From contig OX344749.2 of the NCBI GenBank assembly GCA_947034885.2, positions 44,855,682 through 44,919,681 of the forward strand: a stretch of 64,000 nt of DNA, given 5' to 3'. The notes beneath the pieces are model-generated. The model searched no databases and was not told the DNA's origin. It worked only from the letters and a program-made list of their open reading frames with translations. This DNA comes from Thuidium tamariscinum. Its lineage: Eukaryota > Streptophyta > Bryopsida > Hypnales > Thuidiaceae. This document shows positions 56,874-64,000 of this stretch, piece by piece; position 1 is the first letter of the stretch, and the number at the start of each line of letters is the position of its first letter. Made by a program: the position numbers and the translations under genes.

Positions 56874-59800
56874 ATGGCGGCCCTTCTTCAAGCTTCGGCT
56901 GCACTTTCGGGGACCACTGTGATCTCCAAATCTACTTTCAAGAGCCCGCTTCAATTTAGGGTAAATGATCCACAGCGAAAGCAGATTTTGTATGAGCGTT
57001 TTTTGTATTGTTTTGAAGGAGTGGTTTGGTACATGACGCACACTTCATGAGCATTCTGAAGTTTTGTGTTTCGACCCTAAAATTCGCAAAGCCTTTGCAT
57101 TGCTGTGGAGTTTGGGGTCTCACTCGTTTGAGGTTTTGTGGCAGTCTGTTTCTTGCTTCACAGGGACGAACGTTCGATGGAATCCAAAACCTTTAAAGCC
57201 TTTAATCGTGCGAGGTCGCCCGGGTGTTGCGAGAGCTTCAAGTCCAGACACCATCATCGAGGATATTTGCCAAGTCGGTGATCATTTCTTGGACTCTGCG
57301 AGCAATTTCGTCCTCAAACAAATCCAAAAGCCGATTGCCAAGTATTTTCCCGCCGGTTGGGATCCCTTGGAATTTCTGCCTGTCAACATTCAATCGAAAC
57401 TCCACAAAAGTGAAGCCATTGTAAGAATACCGCCTCGTTCACGGTTTAGATTGGTTTTGTAGCTCGGTGAAGGCATTACAGTTTGGGAATTCGAGTCCAT
57501 GACTTTCAGTCCTTTGAATGGAATTGTTTATGAGAAGGTCTTGGTCCCACTTTTATGAGGATCCCAACGCACTATTTATGTAATGTTGGGGTATTGTATG
57601 AATTAAGTTATGAAGCAGTTGGATCCCAATCATGAGACTAGCCTACCGTGAGTATTACATCTACAGTGTAGTTCATGGCCCCATCTTTGACCGCGATAGA
57701 ACCTAGAACTCACATTTGCATAACACTTGTATTGTAAATGGGTGATTATAAACCCATGGGACCCCCAGTAAATGGGTTTCTTACCTTGATGATCTTGAGG
57801 GGGGTTTGTCTTCAATCGTAGCAATGGGCATTTTTAGAGATACTTTTGCTATAAGAAATAGCTACTTGTGTACCGTTTGTGCTAATGTGGTGTGGTATAT
57901 CCTTTGCAACAGGCAACCTTGGTACTTCGTGAAATCATTGTGCTGGTTTGGTTTTACTTGGTATACCATGGGGTTAATGGGTTCTGCAGAAGGATGTACG
58001 GGTATGTCTCTATATTCTTCAAAAGTTCTTGTTCCTTGTCTTATATGTAAACATCTTAGAACAACAAATAGGGTTTTCAGTAAATTGGACTGTTTCAGGA
58101 ACTGTTAAGATGACATCTTGAAGAGAATCTTCCCTGTGATTCATGAAGAGGGCTCGCTTCTCCAATATATATCGGGAGGCCAATTATTTGTGACCATGGG
58201 GAAATCTATGATCGGAGAAGATTCTCTTTAAGATGTTGTCTAAATGTTCCTGATATAGTCTAATTCTATTGAAAAGCGTGTATGGAGTTTCTTATAATTT
58301 TGTGAGTCAGTTTGACTGTGTTGACATACTGGGGTGGAGACAACTGGGATTCAGACTGTACACGCGAATGCATAGAGACGGAAAGGAACATGATGACTAT
58401 GATTATGCTGCATCACCATTCCAAGCAGCTCAAACGCCTATACGCAGCTTTGTCGTGATTTGGGCAAGCACGAGACTGTAAGGGCTTGATTCTAGTCCTG
58501 TATTAGACTGGTCAATTATTTTTATTGTTTTTGTTATCAATCGAAAGAGGATTCCATTGAACAAAGGAATGTATTATGTGGACACCATATGTAAAGGCTG
58601 TGAAGTTTCAACCTTTTATTGATAGATGATCTAAAACTGACACTTGAAACAGATTTTATGACGTCTACATCCTCCTAATGAGTTTTTACAGATTCTAGGG
58701 TAACGATTTGGGGTCAGTGTCGATTATGGGTTTTGCTATCTTAGTGCAGAGACATCCATTCTGATAATGTTATAAACTGTGGATTGGGAACAGGCTGTGG
58801 ACAATAGCGGTGTTATCGAAGATGCAAGCAGTGCTTACTGAGGAGATTATTTACAATATCCGAGCATCAGGTCTCGTTATCATGGTTACTTGGTTCTTAT
58901 TCCGTTGGAAACGGATTTATGTGAAAGAGTTTGTGGAGAAGAGATTACTTGACGAGGTAATCTCAGTGACCCTCTATTTTTTTCTGTCCAGCATTTATCT
59001 TAAATTTAATTTTGCTTGAGAAATCTTGTAGTGATCACAGGATTGACATAATGACTTAACTATGTGTTTGACGTAAGCATAGGCATTCATTCATTTCTTC
59101 TTAGTTTATTCAGAGACGTTGTGTTGGATGTTCGCGGCGGTTGTTGAATGGTGTGACAGAATTGACTGCCAATCACCCATTTTTTGGAGACTGAAAAACT
59201 TTCTGTGATCTCGTGGTCGCATTAAATTGTGGGGAGCTTCTGAATCTAGATAATGTGTTTGAGAGAAACACTGACACTAAGATTGATGCATTATGCTGTG
59301 CAGAGTCAAATATTGAGTATCGACAAAGTAGTGTCGCTGGCTATGTATTTCCTAGCAGCGTCATGCATCTCCGAAGTTTTGGGCTTTACGCTAAATTCAT
59401 TCCTCGCAATAAGTGGGATCTTTGGTATGCAATTTCAATGAAAACCTTGTCCTTTTCGAAATGAATAGCATACTGTGCCTCCGTGTGCACGTTGACATAG
59501 CCAACACTCGCATATTGAATTCGCATTGGATTTGATCTTCAGTGGATATATGATAAATAGATTGCGGAAATGTAATAAGCGAATGCTTTTAAACCGTATT
59601 GCTTGACTTGAAATGATGGTTTTCAGGTGTAGCGGTGGGTTTAGCGGGTCAGGTGGTTCTGGGAAACATGTTCGGTGGCGCATCTCTGTTCGTTACCAGG
59701 CCGTTTATTGTTGGTGAAAAGATCAAGGTTTTTATTTCTTTACTGAATTAACTGCTTTTCTCTTTATCCTCCCTTTAACAACAACTATTGAAAACCTCCA

Positions 59801-61319
59801 TGATCTTCAGAGATTTATCTCCGAAGTGATCAGAGTGGCCGATTGTGGCCACTTTCATATGCATAAGAATTGAAACAAATCATTTAGGAAGCTCGAAGAA
59901 GGTAACATAGTATACCAATAGAGAGAAGAAATCATACCCTACATTTCTTAAACAGTAGAAATATATTTTTAATGTTACTATAGTCAACTATTAACTTCGA
60001 AAATGCATTTTCTATTTCAATTGGGAACTCAGGGATTTAGCGGCAGTTTCCGTTATTTAGACTTTCATCATGGATTGTCTCATTGTTTTGGGTTAGCACT
60101 GATGACTTTTTTGGTATTCTGCATGCAGGCTGGGAATGTCTCAGGGCTTGTGCAGGACATTGGGTTCATGCAAACTAAAATGACGGGCTTCGACGGCGTC
60201 CCTGTGTATGTTCCGAATAATTCATTCACCAGCGAGGTTAGTAACTTTGAACCAACGTCGTGGGCAAGTAGGGGTGAAATACCAAACTTAAAGTAATGAC
60301 ATCTCATGACTTATTGGTGTAACAAGTGTCTAATCCACCTCTCAGAGTAGCTTGAAACCTTGTTATATCAAATACTTTTAGCATGCCACTTAGGAGCCAT
60401 GTAAAGACCGCCTCTTCATGCTAATTCTTGTTGCTTGGACTGTATGAAGTTGGCATTGAACAAAAGGAGGTAAAACAAATGCACCAATCTATTTTTGCAC
60501 CAAATCCTTGTGTAGAATTTCCTCTTATCTGAAGCTTGTTGCTTCAATGAATCTTTTCAATCTGAAGTGGCTCTTATGCTGTGATAGACTCTTTCGTCTA
60601 TCGTCTTTTGTTGTTTCAACACTCCGGGTTTGATCGTCATCAGGCGACGTTGCATTACAGAAGTTTTTGTATGAGTAAAGTAGTTACGGGTTTTGCATGC
60701 TCTTTGATTATCGTCTAACTGATGCGTGTCATGATATTTAGATCATCACCAACTTTTCGAGGGCAAAGACTAAGGTGCTTGAGGCATCAATGCAGCTTAG
60801 TAACCGACACATCTTCTTGGTGCACACCATAACAAAAGAAGTTCAGAGCTACTTAATATCACATCCAAGCGTTGACACAGTGAACGAGACTCCCGTCTGC
60901 TACTTGAAGAGCATGGAAAGTGACGGTCCTGTGCTCGCCCTTTTTTGTTTGATAAATTCCAGTGTAAGTTGCATCATCTTCTTCTTTATTTGATACGCGA
61001 ATTTAAGCAGGCATCATCATTGAGAATTATTAGGTCAGAATTTTTGCTCAATCCAGTTGTTTTATCACCCTTGCATCATCCTACTTTTACCATATAGGAT
61101 GTCAACTTGGGCTCCTTTCTGAGTTTTCGTTTGAACCTTCGCTTGCAGGGAGATCGCTTGCAGGGAGATCATGTCTTCTATACGATTCAACAAGAGATTC
61201 TCATACATGTTGCCCGAATTATCACTGACCAATTGGGGCATGATTCGCCATTTGCGCCTCTCACAGTTCCTAGTACCGACGAAAAGATCGTGAATGCCGA
61301 AGGGAATTTTGTTCTGTAG
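56874..61319 (+). CDS. MSL: MscS-like mechanosensitive ion channel, organelle type
   Basis: Ten exons: 56874-56960, 57145-57420, 57913-57960, 58311-58477, 58794-58956, 59250-59424, 59627-59727, 60129-60236, 60742-60963 and 61149-61319. All junctions are GT-AG and in phase, giving 505 residues. The N-terminus (MAALLQASAALSGTTVISKS) resembles a plastid or mitochondrial presequence. Hydrophobic segments include VLREIIVLVWFYL (~125-137), SFVVIWAST, LVIMVTWFLF and VVSLAMYFLAASCISEVLGF. The pore-lining helix and following beta domain are clear: SGIFGGVAVGLAGQVVLGNM (~301-320), FVTRPFIVGEKIK, GNVSGLVQDIGFMQTKMTGF, VPVYVPNNSFTSEIITNFSR. Such channels open on membrane tension and relieve osmotic stress in organelles. 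The start at 56874 is the first ATG in frame with exon 2. Two in-frame acceptors 15 bp apart precede the last exon (61149 or 61164). Plastid versus mitochondrial location is undecided. Confidence 0.92.
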
Positions 61320-64000
61320 CCCTTGTACATTATATATCCTTGTAATACCTGTTGTGTCATGTGAATTATACAAGTCTGGGTCAGCGCTCTCTGAACCAGC
61401 AATTTTTTGTAATAAAGTTTGATCCTGCACTTTGCAGACGTGTTTTTCAGTGCTGCGGTATCCATCCCACCTACATTTGGGTGATTTTTGTCCACTGTTT
61501 GTGTGGTCAGAACTACATTATGATCAATTTGAGGTTGAGAAGTCTGTAGAGTCGAGAGTGATGCCAAAAAACATTGAGTAGTAGCATGAGCCTCTGTCTT
61601 GTCAACACATTCATAAAGCCTATGTAGCATCTTGGTATATTGGCTTGCTTCATATTTTTATTATTATTCTGTTATATCGGTTGTAAGACAATTCTATTGT
61701 TTGCAACATTCGTTCTTGTTCAGATTTAACTTATTCAAGTATTGGTTGTTTCCTTAACAGTTCAATTAGAGCTTATTGGCCAATATTTTATTGACAGGTC
61801 CTTTTGTTTTGAAGAGGCAGCTCCTTCATCCAAATATCTGAGACCAACTTGAGTCAAGGAAATGAAGCCATCGCTTCAGCTGGGCTTGTACCCTCTTCCC
61901 ACCTGCCTTGTAAGAAGACTTCCCACGTGACATGTAATGAACACGGACGACCCTGGCAAGCACCACCTTATGACGCGTTAATAGGTACGTCAATTAAACC
62001 ACGAACTTAACTTACTTAAGTAGCTCATTTGTCTTGTCAAGTAATTCAATCGAATTCAACCACGTCTGAGCTTTCAATAGAAGCTTTCATTAGCTATGCA
62101 TGAACCCTGTGGATTAGATTTTGAAGGGAAGGCTATCCACTCATACAGAGGTTCACTGAAAAATCAGTTAATTACTGTATCTGCTCAATTTTTCCTCCCA
62201 TTTTCTAGTCCGTGTTTGTTGCATCAATTAATAACACGATCCCTATCATGACCTGATGCTGTTGACGATTTTGCATTCTATTAGACTAACATCACAATCT
62301 GACATAACTTAGTAACTTAGAGGCCACTAAACAATCAATGATCTGCCTGGTCTCGTCATGTAAGGCACTTCATGTGAGCTTCGAATATAACTGGGTAAAT
62401 TACTCTGAAAAGATCATTGACAGGTGCTCTGAAAACTGGCTAGCAGGGCCAACTGAAGCCTATTTTTAACTTTCTAGCATTTCTTGAGGGAAAGAAACCG
62501 AGAGAGCAAGTTAAAAATCCTGAAGAGAAAATCTTAGGACTGAAGATAATAATCTCACTGATGGTCTCTGTGCACCTGCTTAGATTTGACGTTTGACGTT
62601 ATTCTCGTGTCGTGAAGCTAAGCTAGACTTCCCACTTCGGTGGTCCTCTTAAGTTGTGACCAGCTAAGCGTAAGCTAGTTACGTGCAGGTGATCTCGAAA
62701 GGCCGAGTGGCCTGCCGGCTTCAGCTCGTTTTGTCCTTACCTTAGTTCCAGCTTTGTAATCTCGCATTTTCCCACCCCAATAAGTTAGTCATCATGTGGC
62801 CGTTTACATGTGCGAGCCAGGCCGAAGTTTTTCTTGACTCACACTTGAAGATTTGCAGGGACCGCCTGTTACTACGTTAATGATGCACCAGATCGATGAT
62901 GGAGCTCCAGCCAGTAGTGTGCCGGCCTGAGTTGTGTGTCAGGGCGTGTCCAGTACAACCTGGGTGTGTCACCAGACTGATGGAAGATGGCACATGGAAG
63001 TGGTTTTGCTCCTCCTCTCAGGCGGTAGCACATGACCTTCCCACATGCTGGATCTGAAATGCTTCTGACCGGCGACTACCCGAAAGAGAATTCAGCTGAA
63101 AGTTGCAGACAGGCGGTCGCCACTACGACCAGGCTGCTGGTGGGTCTTTTTCCCGAATATTCCTGCTTTTGCACGTCGACTAAGGTACGAGCTGCTCTTC
63201 GAAGGCTTGACCAGCTAAGGTGGTAGACTCTGAGACTGCAAGCTGGAGAACAAGAGGATTGAGGAGCATAATGCTGCAACAACCGAACCGAACGCCTGTG
63301 TCCCTGTGGGGCATGGATTGGATAAGGTGTTGGTAAGAGTATTATTGCAGCCTGGCCGGGTGGAGCCTGAATCTCCTGGTAACTCACTCACTCACTCCAG
63401 CTAGCCTTTTCATCTATCTGTCGATCTATCTGTTGTGTTGTCTCTAGGGCCTCTGACATGCCTGGAAAAAAGAGGACTCACTCGGTATGATATCATAGCT
63501 CTCTGTTTTTTCCGTAGGTGGAGGCGAGCAACTGCTGGGGTCGGACAAGACACCGAAACAAACACCAGGCATGAATCGAAGAACACAACAGGGTCGGTTA
63601 ACGTAACCTTGTTACTTAACCCTTACATTGTGTAATGACTGATGGTCTTGGTTGTATTGAAAAGCGCAACTTACACGCGGTTACTGCGAATCCAAATGAG
63701 ACCTTTCAAATTAGCTCAGTCAAGTTGCTGAAAAACACTCCTCAATGAGCTAAAATCTCAAATTGAACACTCTCTTAAGATATCCCAATTCTTTGTGCCA
63801 GGAACCCAAGTTGTGGTGTTAAATTCAGCCGACATTTGTAAGAGGCGCTAACTGGGTAAGTAACTGACCACATCTTTAAGTGTGAAATTCAGTGGCAGGG
63901 CTGAAGTTAAGCTTAACTTACTAACTTAACTTACAGCAGCAGGTTTGTGTAAGGAAGCAGAATTTTTATCTCATTAGTTTGGGGAGGGGCTCTGCACTGG
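61320..64000. other. 3' flank of MscS-like gene and spacer
   Basis: No supported gene. Composition is closer to genic regions than to the repeat-rich desert, especially 62560-63600. The frames there (such as 63032-63226 + and 63076-63387 -) lack domains. The short motif TTAACTTACTTAA / CTTAACTTACTAACTTAACTTA recurs at about 62010 and 63912. This may be the promoter flank of a gene beyond the window. Confidence 0.45.

Noticed and set aside
1-64000. CRISPR array or bacterial-type operon features
   Set aside because: No regularly spaced identical repeats with unique spacers. Genes have spliceosomal introns and no ribosome-binding sites, so the DNA is eukaryotic nuclear.

Overview
This is nuclear DNA from a land plant. 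The evidence is intron-rich genes with GT-AG introns, a NAC transcription factor, two proteins with plastid-type N-termini, and plant transposon families (PIF/Harbinger, CACTA, hAT-like). The NAC is of the VND/NST/SMB (VNS) kind but diverged, genes are sparse, and the spacers are AT-rich and full of small inverted-repeat elements. That fits a seed-free plant, probably a moss, but the species cannot be fixed from sequence alone.

Layout. 1-5.3 kb is AT-rich spacer with two copies of a ~700-bp inverted-repeat element. 5.3-11.5 kb holds the NAC gene (+): a TATA box, a probable leader exon, a ~3.4-kb leader intron, then three coding exons. 12-16.7 kb is spacer with tandem repeats. 16.8-19.8 kb holds a DUF1499 gene (-), very probably plastid-targeted. 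20-31 kb is a transposon nest: a three-level nested insertion at 21.5-23.7 kb and a decayed PIF/Harbinger unit at 24-30.5 kb. In that unit the transposase (+) is broken by two smaller elements, and a convergent Myb/SANT-like accessory gene (-) follows. 31.6-33.5 kb holds an unrecognised acidic-protein gene (+). 35.3-39.7 kb holds a 12-exon gene (-) for a plastid-type protein with two GST-N/thioredoxin-fold domains. 40-55 kb is a gene-free, AT-rich repeat region. It has three foldback or inverted-repeat structures, a CACTA MITE, a TTAA-flanked MITE and further copies of the families seen earlier. 55.4-55.9 kb is a near-perfect 467-bp palindrome. 56.9-61.3 kb holds a 10-exon MscS-like mechanosensitive channel gene (+). 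61.3-64 kb is spacer without a recognised gene.

The host genes are not an operon or an obvious pathway. DUF1499, tandem GST-N and the MscS-like channel probably all act in plastids (or mitochondria for the channel). The NAC is a nuclear regulator. The most informative content is the layered transposon record. Several families can be defined here from terminal repeats plus target-site duplications. In two cases the host sequence rejoins in frame when the insert is removed.

Exon boundaries were placed by hand from splice sites and phase, with no transcript or database support. Family names rest on recognised motifs.
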